64,000 bases of DNA from Pseudomonas sp. DY-1 (lineage in GTDB: Bacteria > Pseudomonadota > Gammaproteobacteria > Pseudomonadales > Pseudomonadaceae). Location of the stretch: the NCBI RefSeq assembly GCF_003626975.1, contig NZ_CP032616.1, forward strand, positions 1,240,001 through 1,304,000. Reading direction: 5' to 3'. This document shows positions 8,370-16,888 of the stretch, piece after piece (positions within the stretch are counted from its first letter, which is position 1; each line of letters begins with the position of its first letter). Made by a program: the position numbers and the translations under genes. The notes under the pieces were generated by a model. That model was not told the DNA's origin, made no database searches, and saw only the letters and a program-made list of their open reading frames with translations.

Positions 8370-10838
8370 ATGGCCGAGCAGCCTAACTCCGCCGATGCAG
8401 TCCAGGCGTTCAAGGACAGCATCCTGGCGAAACTCAAGTACGCGGTTGGCAAGTCCCCGGAAAACGCTTTCGACCATGACTGGTTCGAGGCGCTGGCCCT
8501 GGCCACGCGTGACAACTTGATCGACCAGTGGGAAGAGGCCTCCAGCCAGGTCGACCGGCAGGACCAGAAGCGAATCTATTACCTGTCTCTGGAGTTCCTC
8601 ATCGGCCGTCTGCTGATGGATAACCTGAGCAATCTGGGGCTGCTGGAAGTGGCTCGCCAGGCGATGGCAGAGCTGAACGTCGATCTTGACCGCATCCGTG
8701 AAGTGGAACCTGACGCGGCGCTCGGCAATGGTGGCCTGGGCCGCCTTGCGGCGTGTTTCATGGAAAGCATGGCGACCCTGCAGCTGGCCGCGCACGGGTA
8801 CGGCATTCGCTACGAGCACGGACTTTTTCGTCAAGCGATCATTGACGGCTGGCAGGCGGAACAGACGGAGACCTGGCTGGACTTCGGCAATCCCTGGGAG
8901 TTCGAGCGACCGGAGGTGGCCTATAGCATCGGCTTCGGCGGCAGTGTCTTCACCCATCTGGAGGAGGGCGGCAACAGCCGGCAGATCTGGCAACCCCACG
9001 AGACCATACGCGCCATTGCCTATGACACCCCGGTGATCGGCTGGCGCCGCTCTGCGGTCAACACCCTGCGCCTGTGGCGGGCGCGCGCCGAGGAAGACCT
9101 GCAACTGGAACGGTTCAATGCCGGTGACCATATCGGTGCGGTGGTTGACGTGGTGCGCGCCGAGGCCATCTCCCTCGTACTCTATCCCGCGGATATCACC
9201 GAAGCCGGCCAGGAATTGCGGCTGCGCCAGGAGTTCTTCTTCGTTTCGGCGTCGCTCCAGGATCTGCTGCGGCGGCATATGGACCAGTACGGCGATGTGC
9301 ACAATCTGCCGGAGAAGGTAGCCATCCAGCTCAACGATACCCATCCGGCCATTGCCGTCGCCGAACTCATGCGCCAGTTGGTGGACCTGTACGCAGTGGA
9401 GTGGGGCAAGGCGTGGGAACTGACGGTGGCGACCTTGGCCTACACCAACCACACGTTATTGCCCGAGGCACTGGAATCGTGGCCGGTCGCCCTGATGGAG
9501 CGCCTGTTGCCCCGTCACCTGCAGATCATCTACCTGATCAATGCCTTGCATATCGACGCGTTGCGGGCGAAGGACATCCATGACTTCGAACTGCTGCGCT
9601 CGGTGTCGCTGATCGAAGAGGAACACGGACGGCGGGTACGCATGGGCAATCTGGCCTTCCTTGGCGCCCATAGCGTCAACGGTGTGTCGGCGCTGCACAC
9701 CGGCCTGATGCAGGAGACTGTTTTCCGCCACCTGCACCGACTGTACCCCGATCGGGTGAACAACAAGACCAACGGGGTAACCTTCCGCCGCTGGCTCTTC
9801 CAGATCAATCCGCAGCTGACGCGGTTGCTGGTAGAGACCCTGGGGGAGGGCGTGCTGGATTCGCCGGAAACCATCCTGCAGAAGCTCGAACCCTTTGCCG
9901 AAAAGCAGGATTTTCGCAAGCAGTTCTGTCTCCGCCGCCAGCACAACAAGGAAGCACTCGCGCACCTGATCCGCCAGCGGCTGGGTATTGCCGTGGATAC
10001 CCAGGCCATCTTCGATGTACAGGTCAAACGCATCCACGAGTACAAGCGCCAGCTCCTCAACCTGCTGCATACCGTCGCGCTCTATCAGGCGATCCGCAAC
10101 GACCCGGCCACCGACTGGGCGCCACGCGTGAAGATTTTTGCGGGCAAGGCGGCCGCCAGTTACCAGCAAGCCAAGATGATCATTAAGCTGGCCAACGACA
10201 TCAGTCGCACCATCAATGACGATCCCACGGTGCGCGGGCTGCTGAAGGTGGTGTTCATCCCCAACTACAACGTCAGTCTGGCCGAAGCGATCATTCCGGC
10301 GGCCGACCTTTCCGAGCAGATTTCCACTGCCGGCCTGGAAGCCTCCGGGACCAGCAACATGAAGTTCGCCCTCAACGGTGCGTTGACCATTGGCACCCTG
10401 GATGGTGCCAACGTCGAGATGTGCGAGCGGATCGGCGCGGAAAACATGTTCATCTTCGGGATGACTGCGCAGCAGGTCGAGCAGCGGCGCATGGGCGGCC
10501 TGGCCAGTGAACTGGCGGTAGGCCGTTCCGAACGCCTCCGCGCGTCGCTGGACGCCGTACGCTCAGGGGTGTTTTCACCGGAAGACAGAGGGCGTTACCA
10601 GGGCATGGTTGACGCGCTGATCCGCGAGGACCGTTTCATGGTCTGCGAGGATTTCGATGCCTACTGGAATGCCCAGAGACAGGTCGACAGATGCTGGCAG
10701 AACAGCTCCCGCTGGTGGCGCTCCGCTGTTCTCAACACGGCGCGCACGGGCTGGTTTTCCTCCGACCGCACCATCCGCGAATACGCCACCGATATCTGGG
10801 GCATACACGTTCCGTCATCGCGACCCGGTGAGCCCTGA
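8370..10838 (+). CDS. glgP: Glycogen/alpha-glucan phosphorylase GlgP
   Basis: 822-residue GT35 phosphorylase that releases glucose-1-phosphate from alpha-1,4-glucan ends. PLP Schiff-base lysine K665 lies in SGTSNMKFALNGALTIGT. Other family motifs are YLSLEFLIGRLL near the N-terminus, NGGLGRLAACFMES and KRIHEYKRQLLN. Length is normal. It is the degradative arm opposing GlgA/GlgB in this window. Confidence 0.97.
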   Translation: MAEQPNSADAVQAFKDSILAKLKYAVGKSPENAFDHDWFEALALATRDNLIDQWEEASSQVDRQDQKRIYYLSLEFLIGRLLMDNLSNLGLLEVARQAMAELNVDLDRIREVEPDAALGNGGLGRLAACFMESMATLQLAAHGYGIRYEHGLFRQAIIDGWQAEQTETWLDFGNPWEFERPEVAYSIGFGGSVFTHLEEGGNSRQIWQPHETIRAIAYDTPVIGWRRSAVNTLRLWRARAEEDLQLERFNAGDHIGAVVDVVRAEAISLVLYPADITEAGQELRLRQEFFFVSASLQDLLRRHMDQYGDVHNLPEKVAIQLNDTHPAIAVAELMRQLVDLYAVEWGKAWELTVATLAYTNHTLLPEALESWPVALMERLLPRHLQIIYLINALHIDALRAKDIHDFELLRSVSLIEEEHGRRVRMGNLAFLGAHSVNGVSALHTGLMQETVFRHLHRLYPDRVNNKTNGVTFRRWLFQINPQLTRLLVETLGEGVLDSPETILQKLEPFAEKQDFRKQFCLRRQHNKEALAHLIRQRLGIAVDTQAIFDVQVKRIHEYKRQLLNLLHTVALYQAIRNDPATDWAPRVKIFAGKAAASYQQAKMIIKLANDISRTINDDPTVRGLLKVVFIPNYNVSLAEAIIPAADLSEQISTAGLEASGTSNMKFALNGALTIGTLDGANVEMCERIGAENMFIFGMTAQQVEQRRMGGLASELAVGRSERLRASLDAVRSGVFSPEDRGRYQGMVDALIREDRFMVCEDFDAYWNAQRQVDRCWQNSSRWWRSAVLNTARTGWFSSDRTIREYATDIWGIHVPSSRPGEP

Positions 10839-10844
10839 GTCTGT

Positions 10845-11480
10845 TCAGTCACCGCCATCGACAGAGATGCGTTGATGCAGGTGGTTGCACAGCATCAGCT
10901 CGTCCAGCACCGCCATTGCGAAGCGTTGCAGGGCCAGCACCGATTGAGCCTTGTTCTCCGCCGGGACACGTATGAAGTCATCGAACTCGAGGTCGCAGTC
11001 GAAACCTTCCGGTGCTTCCACCAGGGTCCACTCCAGCCCGCTGTCCAGCAAGCGGCGTTGCAGGTACTCCGCCGCCGGCGCAGGGCAGGAAGGCGACTGT
11101 TCGAGCCATTTGAGCGGATCTATCACGATGAGCCGCTGCACCCCCGCGATACGCAGGCCATCGATCAGGGCGCTGACGGCGGAATAGACCTGCGGGAAAT
11201 CATGGCCACTGCCGTCCTGCGCCGTGAGCGGCGGACCGGAAGCGCAAGGCATGCCGATCACCGCACTCTTGCCTACTACCGTCCGGCTCACGCTGAGGGC
11301 GTCATGGGCATTGCCCGTCAGAGTACGCAGACCAGGGCGTGCGCTAATCGCATTGAGATCGCTGATCACGGCGCCGACTTCATACTGGCGATGCAGTGCC
11401 TCCGCCATCAGCGCATAGCCCAGGGCGCTCTGTGCGCCGTAGAGGGCCAGCTTTACCGCCGGGGTTTCGAGGTTTTTCAT
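10845..11480 (-). CDS. NAD(P)-binding Rossmann protein, atypical SDR
   Basis: 211 residues with an N-terminal beta strand and nucleotide loop (LALYGAQSALGYALMAEAL) and the general layout of NADH-flavin-reductase-like/atypical SDR proteins (RPGLRTLTGNAHD, then GVQRLIVIDPL). No YxxxK pair is visible, so catalytic activity is doubtful. The start overlaps the preceding small gene by ATGA, and it is convergent with glgP with six bases between. Confidence 0.75.
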   Translation of the reverse strand: MKNLETPAVKLALYGAQSALGYALMAEALHRQYEVGAVISDLNAISARPGLRTLTGNAHDALSVSRTVVGKSAVIGMPCASGPPLTAQDGSGHDFPQVYSAVSALIDGLRIAGVQRLIVIDPLKWLEQSPSCPAPAAEYLQRRLLDSGLEWTLVEAPEGFDCDLEFDDFIRVPAENKAQSVLALQRFAMAVLDELMLCNHLHQRISVDGGD

Positions 11481-11701
11481 GGCTGCAGGTTATGGGCAGG
11501 TGTAGGCCCACCCATCTTCGGATGGCTGATCCGGGTCACCTGTACGTCTGTGAAGGCCTCGGGCGAAGAGGAAGTATGGATGGAGCCCAGGTAATAACGG
11601 GCCTGGTCCGGAGTCATCGCTTCGGCGTCCGACTCAACCTCGACGCTGCGGGGTTGGTTGTCGAGGATGTAGCTGATGAGGAATAGCGTCTTCGTAGACA
11701 T
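11477..11701 (-). CDS. Small hypothetical protein
   Basis: 74 residues starting MSTKTLFLISYILDNQP. No family recognised; the composition (EVESDAEAMTPDQARYYL) suggests a small alpha/beta cytoplasmic protein. A longer in-frame opening upstream is not needed and lacks protein-like sequence. The stop overlaps the following Rossmann-protein start as ATGA, the best evidence that it is translated. Confidence 0.65.
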   Translation of the reverse strand: MSTKTLFLISYILDNQPRSVEVESDAEAMTPDQARYYLGSIHTSSSPEAFTDVQVTRISHPKMGGPTPAHNLQP

Positions 11702-11872
11702 GTCCGTGGCGCTCTCTTTCGCTTGATGTATTGGAGGTAGACTCCCGGCGCGCCTGCAGGGGTTCCCCCTATCCGTCGGACGGTGACGCACCTGTCGATG
11801 ACATGAGCCGACAAGCAACCCTGATTGTCCAAAGGTCAAGCACGACTCTCGCGAAATGCGAGGGAGGCTGTG

Positions 11873-12022
11873 ATGACTTTCATCTGCTTCTTCCGAGGGT
11901 GTGCATGGATGCGGGAGACGCCGATCCGGCTCGGCAATGAGGACGTGGCACAGCAACGCTGCAGCCGCTGCGGCAGTAACCGCTACGTCAGGGCAACCGT
12001 CACCCCGGGGCCTGGCAGGTAG
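11873..12022 (+). CDS. Cys-rich 49-residue small protein
   Basis: Small ORF MTFICFFRGCAWMRETP... with a GGGAGG site 5 nt upstream of ATG. It carries C-x4-C near the start and a CSRCG knuckle, a zinc-ribbon-like pattern resembling Cys-rich small proteins annotated in other pseudomonads (recalled). It sits alone just upstream of ku on the same strand, 75 nt apart. Function unknown. Confidence 0.55.
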   Translation: MTFICFFRGCAWMRETPIRLGNEDVAQQRCSRCGSNRYVRATVTPGPGR

Positions 12023-12097
12023 TCCGGCGGATTCCTGCAACTTTCGCGGGGTCGGGTCGGTCGCTCGAGTGTAGGCCACCGCGAAGGGGACACTTCA

Positions 12098-12955
12098 ATG
12101 GCACGCGCAATCTGGAAAGGCGCCATCAGTTTCGGACTCGTGCACATCCCGGTTGCCCTGGTTTCCGCGAGCGAATCCAGCGGTATCGACTTCGACTGGC
12201 TCGACAAGCGCAGCATGGAGCCGGTCGGCTACAAGCGGGTGAACAAGGTCACTGGCCAGGAGATGAAGAGCCAGGACATCATCAAGGGCGTGGAGTATGG
12301 CGATGGCCACTATGTGATCCTGAGCGAGGACGAAATCCGCCAGGCGCATCCGGAGTCGACCCAGACCATCGACATATTCGCCTTCGTCGAGGCCGCGCAG
12401 ATTCCCTTGCAGAACATCGAAGCGCCGTACTACCTCAGCCCCGACAAACGTGGCGGCAAGGTCTATGCCCTCCTGCGCGAAGCCCTTGAAGCTTCGGGCA
12501 AGGTCGCTCTCGCGGAGGTGGTGCTGCGCACACGCCAACATCTGGCAGCGCTGATGCCGGTGGAGAAAGCGCTGGTACTGGTGATGCTCCGTTGGCCCGC
12601 TGAAGTACGTGGTTTGGACGTGCTCGACCTGGGCACCGATGTAACCAGCCCGAAATTGTCCAAGGCCGAGATGCAAATGGCCAGCCGCCTTATCCAGGAC
12701 ATGACCGCAGACTGGGAGCCGGATTCCTACGTGGACAGTTTCAGCGCGAAGGTGATGGAGTTGGTGGAGCAGAAGGCCAAGGCGGGCAGGATCGAACGCG
12801 TCGAGCAGCCGGGCGAGGAAACCGCCGGCCGTAGCGCAGAGATCATCGACCTCACCGAACTGCTGCGTCGCAGCCTGGGTGGCAAGGCGACCCGGAGTGA
12901 AAGAAACGCCAAGGAAAGCGAAGAGGCCCCACGCCCGCGCAAGACCCGAAAATGA
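12098..12955 (+). CDS. ku: DNA end-binding protein Ku
   Basis: 285-residue bacterial Ku that binds double-strand break ends and recruits LigD in non-homologous end joining. Opening MARAIWKGAISFGLVHIPV is diagnostic; the beta-barrel/bridge core runs to about residue 230, and a Lys/Arg-rich tail follows (about residues 255-285), as in other proteobacterial Ku proteins. AGGGGA precedes the ATG. No ligD is in the window, so the partner must lie elsewhere. Its place among trehalose genes fits a desiccation-survival island. Confidence 0.97.
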   Translation: MARAIWKGAISFGLVHIPVALVSASESSGIDFDWLDKRSMEPVGYKRVNKVTGQEMKSQDIIKGVEYGDGHYVILSEDEIRQAHPESTQTIDIFAFVEAAQIPLQNIEAPYYLSPDKRGGKVYALLREALEASGKVALAEVVLRTRQHLAALMPVEKALVLVMLRWPAEVRGLDVLDLGTDVTSPKLSKAEMQMASRLIQDMTADWEPDSYVDSFSAKVMELVEQKAKAGRIERVEQPGEETAGRSAEIIDLTELLRRSLGGKATRSERNAKESEEAPRPRKTRK

Positions 12956-12984
12956 GCCGCGCCAGGAATACCGGCAGGGCGCAT

Positions 12985-13976
12985 TCAACCCGTGGAAGAT
13001 TTTTCTGGCCGGACCTTGTGCTTATGCTGCAGGCGGATGGTCTTGGCGCGCTTTTCCAGGACCAGATAGGTAACTGCCGCCACCAGCAGGGGTACCAGGA
13101 AATACAGGGTGCGATAGCCGAGCAGGGCCGCTACCAGCCCGCCCTGGCTGACCTGGTCATGCAGCAGGGCGAGGAAAACCGTTTCCAGTACCCCCGAGGC
13201 CGGCGGGAATATGGGTGATGACGCCGGCCACGCAGCTGATCAGCAGGATGCCGAGAATGGAGGGGTAATAGGTGCCGTGTCCGTGGGGCAGCAGCCAGAA
13301 GATCAGCGAAGCCATCAGTGTCCAGTTGGTCGCGCCAAGCCAGACCTGTATCAGCGCCAGACGCAGCGAGGGCAGGGTGATCTGGTGGTCCCGCCAGGAC
13401 CAGGTACGTCGCTTGGGCATAGCCGCAGGCATACAGATAGAGGCCGACCAGCACCAATAGCAGCAGGCCGATCAATTGCAGGCCCGTCACACCCAGGCTC
13501 CAGTTGGCCGGGAGTTTCACCAGGCGCAGGGAGAAGATCACGCCCGCCAGGGCCATGTAGCCGATCCAGTTGGTAACGATGCCGAGGCTGATGATCCGCG
13601 TGACGGTGCCGGTATCCAGGCCGATGCGTTTGTAGAGTCGATAGCGCAGTGCCACGCCACCGACCCAGGTCGTGAAGTTGAGGTTGAACGCGTAGCAGAC
13701 GAACGCTACCGGGAGCACCTGGCGCGCGGGCAGGTGGTGTTCGGTGTAGGCCCGCCCGATGAGGTCGAAAATGCTGAACACCATGTAGCTGGAGAAGGCC
13801 AGCGCGCCGCCTACCAGCAGCGTGGTCAAGCTGAAGGCTTGCAGCGATTGTTTCACTTCGTTCCAGTCGACGTTCCGCGCCACGAGGTAAAGCAGGACCG
13901 GCATCAACAGTATGAAGAACACGGTCAGCAGCCGCGTACCCCATTTCATCCACGGTTTCCTGGTGGACTCGCTCAT
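12985..13976 (-). pseudogene. YbhN/UPF0104-family inner-membrane protein, two +1 frameshifts
   Basis: Starts MSESTRKPWMKWGTRLLT with several membrane segments (LLTVFFILLMPVLLYLVA, LVGGALAFSSYMVFS) typical of the YbhN/lysylphosphatidylglycerol-flippase-like family. After about residue 188 the frame is lost: removing one G of the run at 13415-13417 (one C on the coding strand) restores YAKRRTWSWRDHQITLPSL. Removing one C of the run at 13191-13195 restores GLGVLETVFLALLHDQ through to TGA at 12985. With both corrected the gene is exactly 330 codons (329 aa), the usual length. Either two homopolymer sequencing errors or a recent pseudogene. The start overlaps the clsB stop by one base. Confidence 0.85.
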
Positions 13977-15178
13977 CAGGTCTTGCCCTCGTCCAAATGG
14001 GGCTCTTCATCCTTGGCCGGATGCTGGGACTCGAGGTTGGGTCGGTGGGCGGGGAACCAGCCGGCGATGGCGGGGAAACGCCGGATGAAGTGGAAGCAGA
14101 GGAAAATCAACGGTGCCCGCCACCAGTAGCCACGGACCATGCGTTCCAGGCTGATGCTCTTGCAGTGCTCGGTAGCCAACTGTTCCAGGTGGCGGTGCAG
14201 GTACTGGTTGAACGCCCGGTCGCGCACGAACAGATTGGCTTCCAGGTTCAGCGCCAGGCTCAGAGGATCGAGATTGCTGGAGCCCACCGTCGACCATTCC
14301 TCGTCCACCAGGGCGACCTTGCCGTGCAATGGTCGCTTGCAGTATTCGTAGATGGTTACGCCTTCGCGCAGCAGGTACTTGTAGAGCAGTCGTGAGAAAA
14401 CCTGGGCCCAAAGCATGTCCGGTTGCCCCTGCAGGATGAGCTGCACCTTGACGCCACGGCGGGCCGCATTGCGCAGTTCGCGCAGCAGGCGATAGCCGGG
14501 AAAGAAGTAGGCGTTGGCCACCACCACACGCGAGCGTGCGCCGCGGAAGGCCGCCAGGTACTGCTGCTCGATATCCGTGGTATGGCGATTGTTGTCGCGC
14601 TCGACCAACAGGATTCGCGCTTGGCCGGTAGTGCGAGCGGGAGTACGGATTTCACTGGGCTCGTCGAGTACCTGCGAGAGCAAGCGCAAGCTGGATCGGC
14701 GCAGGTCGGCGACCACCGGGCCGCTGACTTCCACGGCGTAGTCCTGCTTGGCCATGGGGCCGAAGTCCGCCAGGTGGTCGGCGGAGTAATTGATGCCGCC
14801 GACGAAGGCCATTTCTCCATCGATCACGACGATCTTGCGATGCAGCCGACGGAACAGGTTGGTGCGCATGCCTAACAGGCGGGGACTGGGGTCGAAGGCA
14901 TGCACTCGGACGCCAGCGGAGGTCATGCTGGCGATGAACTCTTCGCCCAGGTCCGCCGTGCCGTAGCCGTCGAACGCCAGCTCGACCCTCACGCCACGCT
15001 GAGCCGCTTCGATAAGCACTTCCCGAAGCTCGTGGCCGACCTTGTCCTCGAAGATGATGAAGGTCTCGACCAGGACTTCCCGCGTCGCCGCGCGGATGCA
15101 CTCGAAAACACGAGGGAAATACTCCTCGCCATTGATCAGCAGTTCGATGCGGTTTCCATCACGCCATTGCCGTTTCAC
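13976..15178 (-). CDS. clsB: Cardiolipin synthase ClsB-like, phospholipase D superfamily
   Basis: 400-residue enzyme with two HKD motifs: HRKIVVIDGEMAFVGGIN and HGKVALVDEEWSTVGSSNLD, the pair of a transphosphatidylase. It most resembles E. coli ClsB (YbhO), which makes cardiolipin from phosphatidylglycerol and a second phospholipid at the inner membrane. Neighbours are the same as E. coli ybhP and ybhN: the upstream EEP-family gene stop overlaps its ATG (ATGA) and the YbhN-like gene follows with a one-base overlap. This operon context strengthens the call. Confidence 0.92.
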   Translation of the reverse strand: MKRQWRDGNRIELLINGEEYFPRVFECIRAATREVLVETFIIFEDKVGHELREVLIEAAQRGVRVELAFDGYGTADLGEEFIASMTSAGVRVHAFDPSPRLLGMRTNLFRRLHRKIVVIDGEMAFVGGINYSADHLADFGPMAKQDYAVEVSGPVVADLRRSSLRLLSQVLDEPSEIRTPARTTGQARILLVERDNNRHTTDIEQQYLAAFRGARSRVVVANAYFFPGYRLLRELRNAARRGVKVQLILQGQPDMLWAQVFSRLLYKYLLREGVTIYEYCKRPLHGKVALVDEEWSTVGSSNLDPLSLALNLEANLFVRDRAFNQYLHRHLEQLATEHCKSISLERMVRGYWWRAPLIFLCFHFIRRFPAIAGWFPAHRPNLESQHPAKDEEPHLDEGKT

Positions 15179-15963
15179 AGGTGCACCTCCGTTGCCAGCG
15201 GTGCGTGGTCGGATAAGTGCGACCAGGGCCGGGTTGCGAGCACCATGGGCTCATGACACGTGGCATTGCGGACGTAGATTCGGTCCAGGCAGAGCAGCGG
15301 GAATCGCGCGGGAAAACTCTTGGCCGGAGCTCCATAGGCCCAACCGAAAGCTTCCACCAGGCCGTGCTCCGCCAACACCGCATCCGCCCGCAGCCGCCAG
15401 TCGTTGAAGTCCCCTGCGACTATGGTCGGGGCAGCAGGATTGAGGCTGCTTAAAAGTTCCGCGAGCAGCCTGATCTGTAGCTTGCGGTGGGATTCGCGCA
15501 ACCCGAGGTGAACGCAGATGGCGTGCACTTCACGGTGTCCCGGCACGTCCAGGATGCAATGGAGCAGGCCGCGCTGCTCATTGCCATGCACCGTCACGTC
15601 GAGGTTCTCGCGCTCGATGATGGAGAACTTTGAAAGCAGGGCATTGCCGTGGTGGCCGTGCGGGTAGACCGAATTGCGCCCGTAGGCGAACTGCGGCCAG
15701 ATGCTGTCGGCGAGGAACTCGTACTGCGACGTCGGCGGCCAGTCATGGTAGCGCCGGGCATGGCGATCATGGCTGCCGAGCACCTCCTGCAGGAACACCA
15801 GGTCGGCATCCGTGGCGCGTACGGCATCTCGCAACTCGGGGAGTATGAAGCGCCGATTGAAGGCATTGAACCCCTTGTGCATGTTGATTGTGAGCACCTT
15901 GAGGCGATGCACTGCGGTGATCCTGTCGATGACGATCTCAGGCATGGGAATGGTCGTGGTCAC
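15175..15963 (-). CDS. Endonuclease/exonuclease/phosphatase family protein, YbhP-like
   Basis: 262-residue EEP-fold phosphoesterase with the expected metal and catalytic motifs: VFLQEVLG (metal Glu), HLGLRESHRKLQ, VAGDFNDW and SHLSDHAPL. Matches YbhP, which precedes clsB in E. coli. The start used is a GTG inside the overlap with the DUF72 stop (GTGA); an internal ATG (MPEIVIDRI) is the alternative. Substrate unknown, possibly lipid- or nucleic-acid-derived. Confidence 0.87.
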   Translation of the reverse strand: MTTTIPMPEIVIDRITAVHRLKVLTINMHKGFNAFNRRFILPELRDAVRATDADLVFLQEVLGSHDRHARRYHDWPPTSQYEFLADSIWPQFAYGRNSVYPHGHHGNALLSKFSIIERENLDVTVHGNEQRGLLHCILDVPGHREVHAICVHLGLRESHRKLQIRLLAELLSSLNPAAPTIVAGDFNDWRLRADAVLAEHGLVEAFGWAYGAPAKSFPARFPLLCLDRIYVRNATCHEPMVLATRPWSHLSDHAPLATEVHL

Positions 15964-16877
15964 GGTGGGATTCCTTGCAATACACCAGGCTGGGTTTCCA
16001 GGTCCCTGGTCAGGTCCAGGCGTTCGAGCAGGCGGCGAGCATCGAAAGGCGCGCGCACCTTCTGGTCGTTATCGAAGTAGCAATAGATGTCCCGCGACTT
16101 GCGCAGCCGGGTTCCGTGCTCATCCACTACAAAGGCATCACCAGGTTGCAGACCAGCGCTCCAGGTGCGAATACGCGTCTCCCAGCGCGCCAGGGCCTGC
16201 TCGGTATAGCCGCTTGCGTAGAGCGCCTTGTCGCCGTGCAGACGCAGGTAGACGAAGTCGCTGGTCAGGTCCTCCAGATAAGGCCACTTGCCGGCGGTGT
16301 CTGCGATGACCAGGGCGACCTTGTGATCGCGCAACATTTGCACGAAGGCATCGCAGGCGAAGCTCTCGTTGCGAATCTCAACGGCATGGCGCAGCGTGCC
16401 GCGAGCGGATGCCTCCTGATAGCCGACCTTCTTCAGGCGATCACTGCAATGGCTGGCGCAATCCAGCGCGGCATGAGTGGTGCCGGGTAGCAGGTCGAGG
16501 AAGCGGCCGAACGTGCCGGCTTCGAACGCCATGCTGGGCGGGAATTGCCAGAGGATGGGCCCCAGTTTTTCTCCCAACTGCAGCAGCCCCGAGGCGAAAG
16601 AGTTGGCCAGGGGCTTCTCGACGTCCTTGAGCTTGAGGGTGTGGGTGATGTAGCGCGGCGCTTTGACCGCGAAGATGAAATCCTTCGGTGCGTCATCCCG
16701 CCAGTTGGCGTAGCGTGCCGGATTTTGCAGGGCGTAGAAGGACCCGTTGATCTCGAGGCTGTTCACCGCCCGCGAGGCGAAGGCCAGTTCGCGGTCCTGG
16801 GGCAGGCCATCGGGATAGAAAATCCCCCGCCAGGGCGCGTAGCGCCATCCGGAGATGCCAATGCGTATCTCGCCCAC
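15960..16877 (-). CDS. DUF72 family protein
   Basis: 305 residues with the DUF72 (YecE-like) TIM-barrel pattern: IRIGISGWRYAPWRGIFYP, then LEINGSFYALQNP, FIFAVKAPRYITH and LGPILWQFPPS. Function of the family is not established. Its stop overlaps the GTG of the ybhP-like gene, so the four genes DUF72 - ybhP - clsB - ybhN form a single coupled transcript. It follows the alcohol dehydrogenase gene by 11 nt. Confidence 0.92.
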   Translation of the reverse strand: MGEIRIGISGWRYAPWRGIFYPDGLPQDRELAFASRAVNSLEINGSFYALQNPARYANWRDDAPKDFIFAVKAPRYITHTLKLKDVEKPLANSFASGLLQLGEKLGPILWQFPPSMAFEAGTFGRFLDLLPGTTHAALDCASHCSDRLKKVGYQEASARGTLRHAVEIRNESFACDAFVQMLRDHKVALVIADTAGKWPYLEDLTSDFVYLRLHGDKALYASGYTEQALARWETRIRTWSAGLQPGDAFVVDEHGTRLRKSRDIYCYFDNDQKVRAPFDARRLLERLDLTRDLETQPGVLQGIPP

Positions 16878-16888
16878 AGCCTTGTGCC

